From assembly GCA_002293425.1 (NCBI GenBank), contig DBDE01000004.1, positions 15,048 through 60,022 on the forward strand: 44,975 nucleotides of DNA. Direction: 5' to 3'. The notes below the pieces were generated by a model. That model saw only the letters and a program-made list of their open reading frames with translations, did no database searches and had not been told where the DNA came from. Below are positions 1 to 7,183 of this stretch, one piece after another. This stretch comes from Alistipes sp. UBA940. GTDB taxonomy: Bacteria > Bacteroidota > Bacteroidia > Bacteroidales > Rikenellaceae. How positions within the stretch are numbered: the stretch's first letter is position 1; the number at the start of each line of letters is the position of its first letter. Position numbers and translations under genes: made by a program.

Positions 1-722
1 CTCATATCGCCGATCTCGTCCATAAACAGGGTTCCGCCGTGCGCCTGCTCGAACTTGCCCTTTCGTTGTTTGATCGCCGAGGTGAACGCCCCCTTTTCGT
101 GCCCGAACAGCTCGCTCTCGATGAGCTCGGAGGGTATGGCGGCGCAATTGATCTCGACGAAGGGACCCTTTGCGCGTTTGCTCTTTTCGTGCAGCCATCT
201 GGCCACCAGCTCTTTGCCGGTTCCGTTTTCGCCCGTCACCAGCACCCGCGCATCCATCGGGGCTACACGGTCGATGAGCCCCTTGACGATCATAATTTTT
301 TCCGAATCGCCCACTATCTCCTGAACACCCCCGACCGTTTTTTTGGAGGAGATGACCTTCTGCCTCGGCACTTCGGGCGTTTCGGGCGGGGTGGGCGCAT
401 CGGTGGTGCTCAACGCCTTTTTTATCGACGCGAGCAGGTGGTTCATATCTATCGGTTTGGTGATGAAGTCGAACGCGCCCGCCCGCACGGTTTCGACCGC
501 ATTTTGGACGGAGGTGTCGTCGGACATCACGATGAAGGGGCAGGAGGGTTGATTGTCGCAACAGTGGTCACACAACACCAGATCGGGCTGAAATTCACCC
601 ATAATAGCCATAGCCTCCTGAGGGTTAGAGGCTGCCTGAACCTTGTATTTCTCATACTCCAGACGCTCTTTGAGGGTGCTGCGAATACCTCGCGAAGCGT
701 CCATGATCAATATCTTTGGCAT
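1..722 (-). CDS. Sigma-54-dependent response regulator (NtrC family), truncated by window edge, degenerate receiver
   Basis: Activator that uses ATP hydrolysis to open sigma-54 RNA polymerase complexes. The visible 240 residues begin MPKILIMDAS and hold a receiver domain (about 1-105) followed by the start of an AAA+ domain: Walker A GENGTGKE, the sigma-54 contact loop as GAFTSA (instead of GAFTGA), and Walker B TLFMDEIGD, where the window ends. The receiver is abnormal. The second acidic-pocket residue is Ala9, the usual alpha-3 region after the phosphoacceptor Asp52 is about 12 residues short, and Cys51, Cys54, Cys55 and Cys61 are clustered there. Lys89 and Ser67 are retained. The C-terminal DNA-binding domain lies outside the window. 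rpoN is encoded at 22936-24354. ATG at 722-720 chosen because the receiver beta-1 strand follows at once. Confidence 0.9.
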   Translation of the reverse strand, partial: MPKILIMDASRGIRSTLKERLEYEKYKVQAASNPQEAMAIMGEFQPDLVLCDHCCDNQPSCPFIVMSDDTSVQNAVETVRAGAFDFITKPIDMNHLLASIKKALSTTDAPTPPETPEVPRQKVISSKKTVGGVQEIVGDSEKIMIVKGLIDRVAPMDARVLVTGENGTGKELVARWLHEKSKRAKGPFVEINCAAIPSELIESELFGHEKGAFTSAIKQRKGKFEQAHGGTLFMDEIGDM

Positions 723-806
723 CGGGTCAGTGTGTTAAAAAAAGCCTATTTGTGCAATAAACTCTCCACGAAGATATGAAACTTTCACGAAAAAATCGCA
801 TCTTTG

Positions 807-814
807 CAAATATA
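807..814 (-). promoter_or_regulatory. Candidate -7 box for the sigma-54 activator gene
   Basis: The minus strand reads TATATTTG, a perfect match to the Bacteroidetes -7 element TAnnTTTG, about 85 bases upstream of the activator ATG. A TTTG on the minus strand at 833-830 is only 15 bases upstream of it, shorter than the usual 19-21, so the -33 part is weak. The rest of the 197-base divergent spacer 723-919 shows only a TACTTTTA at 871-878 that could serve the plus-strand gene at 920. Confidence 0.4.
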
Positions 815-919
815 TTTTCGTCTAATGGGCAAAATAAGTCCGAAATGGTACATTTTTAGCTCTTTTTTCGTACTTTTACAACTAACTAAAAGAGCATTTG
901 TACCGCGATCACAAAAAAT

Positions 920-1555
920 ATGGAAAAAAATTATAATTTCACACGAAAAAAAATGTTTCTGCCCGAGTACGGGCGGCACATTCACGAAATGGTAGACTAT
1001 CTGTCGACCATCGAAGACCGAACCGAGCGGACAAGGCAAGCCCAAATCGTCATCGACGTGATGGGCAACATTAACCCTCTGCTCAGGGACACGAGCGATA
1101 TTGCACACAAGTTGTGGGACCACCTCTTTATTATGGCCGATTTCGACCTCGACGTCGATTCGCCCTACCCTATCCCCACGCGAAAGAGCCTGCGTCCCCA
1201 ACCCGACCGGCTGAACTATCCCGAGCGCCGCATTATGTTCAAACACTATGGCAAAAATGTCGAACGGATGATAAATTCCATCAGGGACAATCCCGACAAA
1301 GCCACGGTCGACCGAACGCTCGAGGACATAGCCCGCTTTATGCGCACCAAAAGCTATGAGTACAACCAGGAGCACCCCAACAACGAGATCATCATAGGGG
1401 ACATCAAACGTATGTCGCACGGCGATATTGCCATCGACGAGCAGGCTCTGGGCGCGATCAAGAGCGAGTATAAAATGCCGGTTCAGCGCAGCGGCAAAAA
1501 CAACCAGCGCGGCGGCAAAAATCAGAAACAGCAAAGAAGAAGACAACAGCAATGA
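920..1555 (+). CDS. DUF4290 family protein
   Basis: 211-residue soluble protein that I recognise as the Bacteroidetes-restricted DUF4290 family by its start (YNFTRKK..LPEYGRHI..MVD) and the segment with TIEDR followed by MGN..P.LRD and KLWDHL. No catalytic motif can be seen and the function is unknown. The C-terminus (about residues 185-211) is a low-complexity basic Gln/Arg/Lys/Asn tail, which could bind nucleic acid, but that is a guess. ATG 920 is preferred to the internal ATG at 953 because the YNxxRKK stretch is part of the family. The stop overlaps the next gene (ATGA), suggesting co-translation with the lipoprotein. Confidence 0.85.
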   Translation: MEKNYNFTRKKMFLPEYGRHIHEMVDYLSTIEDRTERTRQAQIVIDVMGNINPLLRDTSDIAHKLWDHLFIMADFDLDVDSPYPIPTRKSLRPQPDRLNYPERRIMFKHYGKNVERMINSIRDNPDKATVDRTLEDIARFMRTKSYEYNQEHPNNEIIIGDIKRMSHGDIAIDEQALGAIKSEYKMPVQRSGKNNQRGGKNQKQQRRRQQQ

Positions 1556-2691
1556 GCAGATATTTTCTACTTTTCTCACTCCTTTTTGTCGCCTGTCAGA
1601 GCGACGATGCGCGTATCAGCGGTCAGTTGATAGGTGTTGCCGACCGTCCGCTCTATTTGGAACGGGTGGTGCCGACGGGTGCGGCGGTGGTCGACACGGT
1701 TGTCACCGGTGGCAAGGGCGAGTTTGCGTTCCGGGTTGCGATTCCGGATGGCGAGCCGACGATATTCAATCTCAAAGCGGGGGGTGATATTGTGCCGTTG
1801 CTTGTTTCGCCGCGCGAGCGGGTGAAGGTGATGTCGTATGGCGACGTGGGGCGCGGTTATCGGGTGAGCGGATCGGCCGAGAGCGAGCTGGTGTGGGAGT
1901 TGCACGACATTTTGGCGCGCGGGTCGCACAGTTTGGATTCGATTTCGACACTTTTTGTCACCTCCGACGAGGCGGCTCGCGAGGGTTTGCGGCGGGCTTA
2001 TGCCGATGTGTATTATAAGACCAAGCGGGCCCAGATAGGGTTTATTGTAAAAAATTCGTCGTCGTTGGCGGCGGTTTACGCGCTTTATCAGCGGTTGCCC
2101 GGGGACGAGGTGCTGTTCAATGGCGACACCGACTATGCTTATTATCGTATGGTGGCCGACTCGGTGGAGCGGCGTTATCCCACTTCGCGCTATGTTGCGG
2201 CGTTGCATCGCCAGGTCGAGGAGCAGACGCGGATAAGGGAGATGGCGGAGAGAATCGGCAACGCGCAGGTTTCGGAGCTGAACCATCCGGAGTTGGAGTT
2301 GCCCAATATGTATGGCCAGCAAGTTAAGTTGTCGGAGGTTGCGTCGGGGCGTGTGACGGTGGTCGATTTTTGGAGTGCCGCCACGACCGAAGGGGCGTTG
2401 AATAATGCCGAGATGAGGGAGCTGTGGGAGGAGTTCGAGGGGCGTGGTTTGGCTGTTTATCAGGTTTCGCTCGACACTTCGCGGCCGTTGTGGGTCAATG
2501 CGGTGCAGGATCAGCGTTTGCCCTGGACGACGGTTTGCGATTTTCGGGGTGCGGGTGGCGCAGCGGTGGGATTGTGGAATGTGCAGAGCCTGCCGGCCAA
2601 CTTTGTGCTCGACCGCCAGGGCAATATCGTCGGCAAAAACCTCTATGGGGAGGCGTTGAGAGAGAAGATAATTAAGGAATTGGGAATTTAG
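1552..2691 (+). CDS. Thioredoxin-fold lipoprotein, DUF4369-type N-terminus, lacking the CXXC active site
   Basis: 379 residues. A lipoprotein signal peptide ends in LLFVAC, so Cys15 should be lipidated and the protein sits in the envelope. Residues 17-110 resemble the DUF4369 beta domain found in front of Bacteroidetes TlpA/ResA-like proteins; the middle is helical; residues 250-379 are a thioredoxin-like domain with VVDFWS, a central LPANFVLDRQGNIV segment and the cis-proline motif (LPAN). The position where TlpA proteins carry WCxxC reads WSAATTEG, so both redox cysteines are absent and thiol-disulfide exchange is not expected. It may be a binding or structural relative. Starts at ATG 1552, overlapping the stop of the DUF4290 gene. 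Confidence 0.85.
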   Translation: MSRYFLLFSLLFVACQSDDARISGQLIGVADRPLYLERVVPTGAAVVDTVVTGGKGEFAFRVAIPDGEPTIFNLKAGGDIVPLLVSPRERVKVMSYGDVGRGYRVSGSAESELVWELHDILARGSHSLDSISTLFVTSDEAAREGLRRAYADVYYKTKRAQIGFIVKNSSSLAAVYALYQRLPGDEVLFNGDTDYAYYRMVADSVERRYPTSRYVAALHRQVEEQTRIREMAERIGNAQVSELNHPELELPNMYGQQVKLSEVASGRVTVVDFWSAATTEGALNNAEMRELWEEFEGRGLAVYQVSLDTSRPLWVNAVQDQRLPWTTVCDFRGAGGAAVGLWNVQSLPANFVLDRQGNIVGKNLYGEALREKIIKELGI

Positions 2692-2694
2692 TGC

Positions 2695-2715
2695 CTTGCC
2701 AAACAATTGCAAGGG
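2695..2715. terminator. Small hairpin after the thioredoxin-fold lipoprotein gene
   Basis: CCTTGC and GCAAGG flank a 9-base loop four bases after the lipoprotein stop codon. There is no T-run, so termination is uncertain; it may instead be a transcript-end structure. Confidence 0.3.
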
Positions 2716-2726
2716 CTGGTGAGTGG

Positions 2727-2882
2727 TTTTCAAAAATAAGATTTGGCGCGCAGCGTGAAGCGGAGCGAGGACTAAAAACGCCCGCCGTAGCTGACCGGCT
2801 GTCTTGTCAGCCGCGCCGTAGGCGAGCAACGGCAGTGTTAGGCCGAGTGAAGTAGCGAGCGGCTCATCGGCTTTTTTGAAAA
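2727..2882. repeat. Large imperfect palindrome upstream of thyA
   Basis: Outer arms TTTTCAAAAA (2727-2736) and TTTTTGAAAA (2873-2882) are centred on the same point, about 2804, as the inner palindrome CGGCTG-tcttgt-CAGCCG. Between them lie related purine-rich stretches containing GTGAAGcGGAGCGAG on the left and GTGAAGTAGCGAGC on the right. The whole 2692-2920 spacer is otherwise without a gene. The architecture (outer arms, asymmetric spacers, inner arms, small core) matches the palindromes at 12461, 13943, 18658 and 20350, but with a different core. Confidence 0.65.
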
Positions 2883-2920
2883 TCCCCGAACAAAAAGCCC
2901 GAGCAAGGAGGACAGTTGTT

Positions 2921-3715
2921 ATGAAGCAATATTTAGACCTTTTACAAAAGATACGCTCGGAGGGTGTGCACAAGTCCGACCGGACGGGTACGGGCACCCT
3001 GAGCATTTTCGGCCACCAAATGAGGTTCCCGCTGGCCGCAGGATTTCCGGTGATGACCACCAAAAAGCTCCATTTGAAATCCATCATTTACGAGCTGTTG
3101 TGGTTCCTGCGGGGCGACACCAACATCAAATACCTGAACGACCACGGCGTGACGATATGGGACGAGTGGGCAGACGTGAATGGCGATTTGGGGCATATCT
3201 ACGGCTATCAATGGCGCAGTTGGCCCACTCCGAACGGAGGGCATATCGACCAGATAGCCGACCTGATCGCCGGCCTGAAAACCAATCCCGACAGCAGACG
3301 ACACATTGTCAGCGCGTGGAATGTGGGCGAGATAGGGCAGATGGCTTTGCCGCCGTGCCACGCCCTGTTCCAGTTTTATGTGGCGGACGGGCGATTGTCG
3401 TGCCAGCTGTATCAGCGCAGTGCCGATGTGTTCCTCGGGGTACCTTTTAATATAGCGTCGTATGCGCTGCTCACGATGATGGTGGCGCAAGTGGTGGGGA
3501 TGGAGGCGGGCGATTTTGTGCACACGTTGGGCGATGCGCATATCTATCTGAACCACTTGGAGCAGGTGGAGGAGCAGCTTTCGCGCACTCCTAAGGCTTT
3601 GCCGATTATGAAACTCAATCCCGCCATAACCGATATTTTCGGTTTTCGGTTCGAGGATTTCACGCTGGAAAATTACGACCCGTGGCCGGGGATTAAGGCA
3701 CCGATCGCAGTATGA
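2921..3715 (+). CDS. thyA: Thymidylate synthase
   Basis: 264 residues, the same length as E. coli ThyA and colinear with it from MKQYLDLLQKI. Converts dUMP plus 5,10-methylene-THF to dTMP plus DHF. Conserved features: RTGTGTLSIFGHQMRF, the active-site cysteine in LPPCHALFQFYV (about residue 146), QLYQRSADVFLGVPFNIASYA and the C-terminal PGIKAPIAV. The ATG at 2921 gives this standard length and is preceded by a strong Shine-Dalgarno-like AAGGAGG at 2905-2911, unusual in this phylum. An in-frame upstream start at 2876 would add a poorly conserved extension. Overlaps folA by 4 bases. Confidence 0.97.
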   Translation: MKQYLDLLQKIRSEGVHKSDRTGTGTLSIFGHQMRFPLAAGFPVMTTKKLHLKSIIYELLWFLRGDTNIKYLNDHGVTIWDEWADVNGDLGHIYGYQWRSWPTPNGGHIDQIADLIAGLKTNPDSRRHIVSAWNVGEIGQMALPPCHALFQFYVADGRLSCQLYQRSADVFLGVPFNIASYALLTMMVAQVVGMEAGDFVHTLGDAHIYLNHLEQVEEQLSRTPKALPIMKLNPAITDIFGFRFEDFTLENYDPWPGIKAPIAV

Positions 3716-4167
3716 AGATTATTGTTGCAATTGCAAGGGGGGGAGTTATAGGTTGCAAGGGCACTATGCCGTGGCATTTGCCCGAGGATTTGGCCTATTT
3801 CAAGCGGACGACTATGGGGCACACCGTTGTGATGGGTCGCAAGACGTTCGAATCTATCGGCAGGCCGTTGCCCGGGAGAACCAATGTTGTCATCACCCGC
3901 AATCTTGATTTTCGCGCTCCGGCGGAGGTGAAGGTTTTTCATTCGTTGCCCGAAGCCATCGCGGTTTATCCCGACTCCTTTGTTATAGGTGGTGCTGAAA
4001 TCTACCGGCAGGCACTTCCGCTGGCCAATGAACTTTACATTACCTATATAGATGCCGAATATGAGGGGGATGTTCAGTTCCCGCGATTCGATCCGGCCGA
4101 GTGGCACGAGGTGTCGTCGGAGAAATTGGGTATTTCTACCACCGCATTTGTTTATCGAAGGGGCTAA
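3712..4167 (+). CDS. folA: Dihydrofolate reductase
   Basis: 151 residues. Reduces the dihydrofolate made by ThyA back to tetrahydrofolate with NADPH. Motifs: the N-terminal IVAIARGGVIGCKGTMPWHLPEDL (Met20-loop region with catalytic Asp/Glu in LPEDL), GRKTFESIGRPLPGRTNVV for the cofactor, and FVIGGAEIYRQ. Begins at the ATGA overlap with thyA, so the two are translated together. Twelve bases separate its stop from the first Hdr-like gene. Confidence 0.97.
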   Translation: MKIIVAIARGGVIGCKGTMPWHLPEDLAYFKRTTMGHTVVMGRKTFESIGRPLPGRTNVVITRNLDFRAPAEVKVFHSLPEAIAVYPDSFVIGGAEIYRQALPLANELYITYIDAEYEGDVQFPRFDPAEWHEVSSEKLGISTTAFVYRRG

Positions 4168-4172
4168 CTTTG
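4165..4172 (+). promoter_or_regulatory. Possible -7 box directly before the Hdr-like operon
   Basis: TAACTTTG fits TAnnTTTG and ends 7 bases before the ATG of the first hdr-like gene, so a transcript from here would be leaderless or nearly so. A TTTG at 4147-4150 is only 14 bases upstream, too close for a good -33 element. It overlaps the folA stop codon. Chance occurrence is possible. Confidence 0.3.
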
Positions 4173-4179
4173 TCCCCGT

Positions 4180-4872
4180 ATGTATTTCGAACTTCTCACA
4201 AAAGATATACGGCTCAGAGAGGGACTGAAAGCGTGTATGAATTGCGGCGTTTGTACGGGCGTGTGTCCGTCTGCCGAGTTCTACGATTACGATCCGCGAC
4301 AGATCGTGTGCATTGTTCAGAGCCGCGACGACGAGCAGATAGAACAGTTGCTGAAGAGCGACCGGCTGTGGTATTGCGGCGAGTGTATGAGTTGCCGCCC
4401 ACGGTGCCCGCGGGGAAACACGCCGGGCTATATCATTCAGGCTTTGAGGACACTGAGCCAGCAGCTGGGCTTCTTCACCGAAAGCGAAAAGGGGCGGCAA
4501 CAGCTGGCCATCAAGCGCGTCATCGGCCACCACATTTTGGAGAAGGGTTATTGCATCACTCCACGACTTGTGGCTCCGGCGATGCATCCCGAGCAGGGTC
4601 CGGTGTGGGATTGGGCGGTGGGGAACGACACCGATTTCTGGACCAAATTTTCGCCCAACTATCGCGGCGCGGGGGCGGGTGCACTCAGGGAGATAGACAG
4701 CGACGCCATTGCCGAGATCAACAGGATATTCGAAGTTACGGGCGGGAAAGATTTTTTCGACACCATCGAGGCGGCCAGCGATCGAAAGGCACGTCAGATG
4801 GGCTTCGACGGTGCCGACGAGAGTTATGTGAATCACACCTATACCTTTAATTCCGGAAACCATGGTGCTTAA
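4180..4872 (+). CDS. hdrC: Heterodisulfide reductase subunit C-like 4Fe-4S protein
   Basis: 230 residues. Two [4Fe-4S] motifs typical of HdrC: CMNCGVCTGVCP (about 19-30) followed by the family hallmark DPRQIV, and CGECMSCRPRCP (about 67-78). In Hdr complexes this subunit relays electrons between the flavin subunit A and the CCG-type subunit B. The C-terminal half (about 100-230) is much longer than minimal HdrC and has no cysteine cluster; it may hold subunit contacts. Cytoplasmic, no signal peptide or membrane segment. Ends with an 11-base overlap with hdrB. Confidence 0.9.
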   Translation: MYFELLTKDIRLREGLKACMNCGVCTGVCPSAEFYDYDPRQIVCIVQSRDDEQIEQLLKSDRLWYCGECMSCRPRCPRGNTPGYIIQALRTLSQQLGFFTESEKGRQQLAIKRVIGHHILEKGYCITPRLVAPAMHPEQGPVWDWAVGNDTDFWTKFSPNYRGAGAGALREIDSDAIAEINRIFEVTGGKDFFDTIEAASDRKARQMGFDGADESYVNHTYTFNSGNHGA

Positions 4873-5926
4873 CTCTTGGCGGGAGTACGAAAAGGAGATA
4901 GCGGACGACCGCTATTATTATGCTCGGAGCTGCATCAGGCAAAACTTTTTTCCGGGCAGCGAGACCACTTTTCTGCGCATAATGCGTCAGCTGGGCAAAG
5001 ATGTTTACGACGATCCGCGCCACACCTCCTGTACAGGGATCGGTTATCACACCGACATTGTTCCGCTCGACACCACGATGGCGGTCGTAGCGCGCCAGTT
5101 TGCGCTGATGACCGAGGCAGGATACGAAAATATGGCCATTTCGTGTATCACCTCTTTCGGATTGTACACCGAGATTCTCGAAACGTGGCACGAGTTTCCC
5201 GAGACCGAACAGCGGGCGCGCGAGAATCTGTTCAAGGCAACGGGACGAGAGTTCCGTAAACCGAAGAACATCGCCCACACCTCCGACATCGTGTTTCACA
5301 ATCGGGAGGCGATACGACAGATGGCGGTTCGCGATCTGAAAGGATTGAAGGTCGTCGAGCATATCGGTTGTCATTATGCCAAGATTTTTCCCAAGAGCGG
5401 CATCGGGGGCTCTGAGTTTCCCTATGTGCTTGCCGGAATGGTCGAAGCGTGGGGCGGACAGGTGGTGGACTATCCCGAGCGGCGGCATTGTTGTGGATTC
5501 GGGTTTCGGAACTATCTGGTGAAAGCCAATCGCGGCTTTTCGATCGCCAATTCGCGTAAGAAATTGGAGAGTATGAAGCCCTATAAACCCGATTTTATGG
5601 TGGCCAATTGTCCGGGTTGCGCAATGTTTCTCGACAAGTGGCAGTATGCGCTGGCCGAGATGGAGAACACCACTTATGGTGCCGACGGGCGTGGCATTCC
5701 GGTGCTCACTTACGAGGAGATGGCGGGTCTGGTGTTGGGTTACGATCCGTGGGAGATGGGGATGCAGATGCACCAGGTGGATGTCGAGCCGCTGTTGGAC
5801 AAGCTGGGGGTGGACTATGATCCGGCCGCCAAGTTCCTCGGTCGCGCGGGTAAATATATCGGTGCACCCAAACCCGCCGGCGTAAATAGTTTCGAGGGCG
5901 ACAGGATTTATAGAATTAAGAATTGA
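4862..5926 (+). CDS. hdrB: Heterodisulfide reductase subunit B-like protein (CCG domain)
   Basis: 354 residues. The C-terminal CCG module is intact: Cys in HIGCHY (about 177), RHCCGFGF (about 216) and NCPGC (about 254-257), the ligand set for a noncubane [4Fe-4S] cluster in HdrB. The N-terminal module is partly lost: Cys24 is present, the CC pair is Ser56-Cys57, and the CxxC is Cys95-x-x-Ser98. Thus only one of the two clusters seen in archaeal HdrB is expected. The last 60 residues are an extension of unknown role. HdrB normally reduces a disulfide substrate; the substrate here is unknown. It lies between hdrC and hdrA, which starts 3 bases after its stop. Confidence 0.88.
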   Translation: MVLNSWREYEKEIADDRYYYARSCIRQNFFPGSETTFLRIMRQLGKDVYDDPRHTSCTGIGYHTDIVPLDTTMAVVARQFALMTEAGYENMAISCITSFGLYTEILETWHEFPETEQRARENLFKATGREFRKPKNIAHTSDIVFHNREAIRQMAVRDLKGLKVVEHIGCHYAKIFPKSGIGGSEFPYVLAGMVEAWGGQVVDYPERRHCCGFGFRNYLVKANRGFSIANSRKKLESMKPYKPDFMVANCPGCAMFLDKWQYALAEMENTTYGADGRGIPVLTYEEMAGLVLGYDPWEMGMQMHQVDVEPLLDKLGVDYDPAAKFLGRAGKYIGAPKPAGVNSFEGDRIYRIKN

Positions 5927-5928
5927 GA

Positions 5929-6861
5929 ATGAAGAAAGTAGTTGTTGTCGGGGGCGGAGTTGCCGGTATGCAGACCGCGCTTTCGCTCAAAGAGCGGGGT
6001 GTGGAGCCTGTGATCGTCGAACGAACAGGCGCGCTGGGGGGTAAGCTGCGTAATTTTCACCTTTTGTTCCCCTCGATGACGCCGGCCGCCGAGGTTCTGA
6101 AAAGTTTCACCGACCAGGTCGCCAGCAGCGGGATCGAAGTGCGGCTCAATGAGGAGTTTTCCGATTTTTCCACCGATGCTCCGATCGTGATCGCCAGCGG
6201 TTTCAATGTGTTCGATGCGCGGTTGAAGGAGGAGTATGGCTATGGGATTTACGACAATGTCTACACCACGGTCGATGTCGAGCGGATGTTCAACGAGGGC
6301 AAAGTGGGGCTGAAAGATGGCTCCGTGCCGCGGAGGATAGCTTTTGTTCACTGCGTCGGGTCGCGCGACGAGAAGGTCGACCAGCGGCACTGCTCCAAGG
6401 TGTGCTGCATCACGGGGGTCAAGCAGGCGATGGAGTTGGCGTCATTGTGGCCGGATGCCGAGATTTTCAACTTCTATATGGACATCCGGATGTTCGGCCC
6501 GGGCTATGAGGAGCTCTATCAACAGGCTCAGCAGGAAGCGGGAATTAACTTCATTCGCGGCCGCGTTTCGGAGGCATCGCCCACCATCGACGGCCGCATT
6601 CAGATCAAGGCCGAGGACACTTTGATAGGCCGCCCGATGAAGATGACGGTCGATATGTTGGTGCTGATCGTCGGAATGCGGGGTACCGACGGCGGGAAGT
6701 TCTATCGGCCCAGGGATCTGTTCGGCGGCTCTGTTTTGAGTGACAGACCCAATGTGTTTTATGCCGGAGCGGCCACTGCACCCAAAACCGTCGGCGAGAG
6801 TATAGCCGAGGGGGTGATGGCGGCCGAAAAGGTGGTTCAATATCTGAACGATGGCAATTGA
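5929..6861 (+). CDS. hdrA: Short HdrA/QmoA-like FAD protein
   Basis: 310 residues, far shorter than methanogen HdrA. Begins with a Rossmann FAD site (VVVVGGGVAGMQTALSL with the acidic end VERTGALGG). The HdrA-type iron-sulfur motif is present: HCVGSRDEK...HCSKVCCITGVKQA (about 142-168). The C-terminal half has the family sequence FYMDIRMFG and ends with a second nucleotide-binding segment near YAGAATAPKTVGESIAEG. There are no extra ferredoxin domains, so it resembles QmoA or the catalytic core of HdrA. ATG at 5929 is chosen over the TTG at 5923, which overlaps the hdrB stop. Its stop overlaps the next gene by 11 bases. Confidence 0.9.
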   Translation: MKKVVVVGGGVAGMQTALSLKERGVEPVIVERTGALGGKLRNFHLLFPSMTPAAEVLKSFTDQVASSGIEVRLNEEFSDFSTDAPIVIASGFNVFDARLKEEYGYGIYDNVYTTVDVERMFNEGKVGLKDGSVPRRIAFVHCVGSRDEKVDQRHCSKVCCITGVKQAMELASLWPDAEIFNFYMDIRMFGPGYEELYQQAQQEAGINFIRGRVSEASPTIDGRIQIKAEDTLIGRPMKMTVDMLVLIVGMRGTDGGKFYRPRDLFGGSVLSDRPNVFYAGAATAPKTVGESIAEGVMAAEKVVQYLNDGN

Positions 6862-7183
6862 TTTCGGATACAGCGTCAGCCAGCCGCGCGCGGTCGATCT
6901 GGACAGGAACGATTTGAGTCTCGCCCGTGAGATTGTGCGCGAGATGCCGGAGTTTTCGGCTTGCATTGCTTGCGGCGGCTGCACGGCCACGTGTACGGCG
7001 GGCAACCTGACGAGTTTCAATTTCCGGCTTGTTCAGACCCTTGTGCGGCGGGGCGAGTACGCGGGTGCCTATGCCGAGATGAACAAGTGTATGTTGTGCG
7101 GCAAGTGCCGGTTGGTGTGTCCGCGGGGGATAAACACGCGCGGTGTGGTGCGATTAATTAAGCGAAAACTTGGAGATTATTAG
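6851..7183 (+). CDS. Second HdrC-like 4Fe-4S protein
   Basis: 110 residues with two [4Fe-4S] motifs: CIACGGCTATCTAG (about 38-48, a variant whose last Cys is followed by Thr rather than Pro) and CMLCGKCRLVCPRG (about 80-90). The length is close to a minimal HdrC. Its position between the flavoprotein and the membrane subunit suggests it carries electrons between these two, while the larger HdrC serves HdrB. Overlaps both neighbours, by 11 and 14 bases. Confidence 0.88.
   Translation: MAIDFGYSVSQPRAVDLDRNDLSLAREIVREMPEFSACIACGGCTATCTAGNLTSFNFRLVQTLVRRGEYAGAYAEMNKCMLCGKCRLVCPRGINTRGVVRLIKRKLGDY

Noticed and set aside
785..1579. Long minus-strand reading frame over the DUF4290 gene, and similar long frames over other genes (for example 16286-18421 plus, 40813-44094 plus)
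   Set aside because: These are antisense shadows caused by codon bias; the translated products are His/Arg-rich or low in recognisable motifs, while the opposite strand encodes known families.
2876..2920. N-terminal extension of ThyA from an ATG at 2876
   Set aside because: MKQYLDLL at 2921 matches the standard ThyA start at 264 residues and has a Shine-Dalgarno-like sequence just upstream; the extension lies partly in the palindrome arm.
2692..2920. Tetrahydrofolate riboswitch upstream of thyA-folA
   Set aside because: The stretch is a symmetric repeat-type palindrome and shows no recognisable folate riboswitch core.
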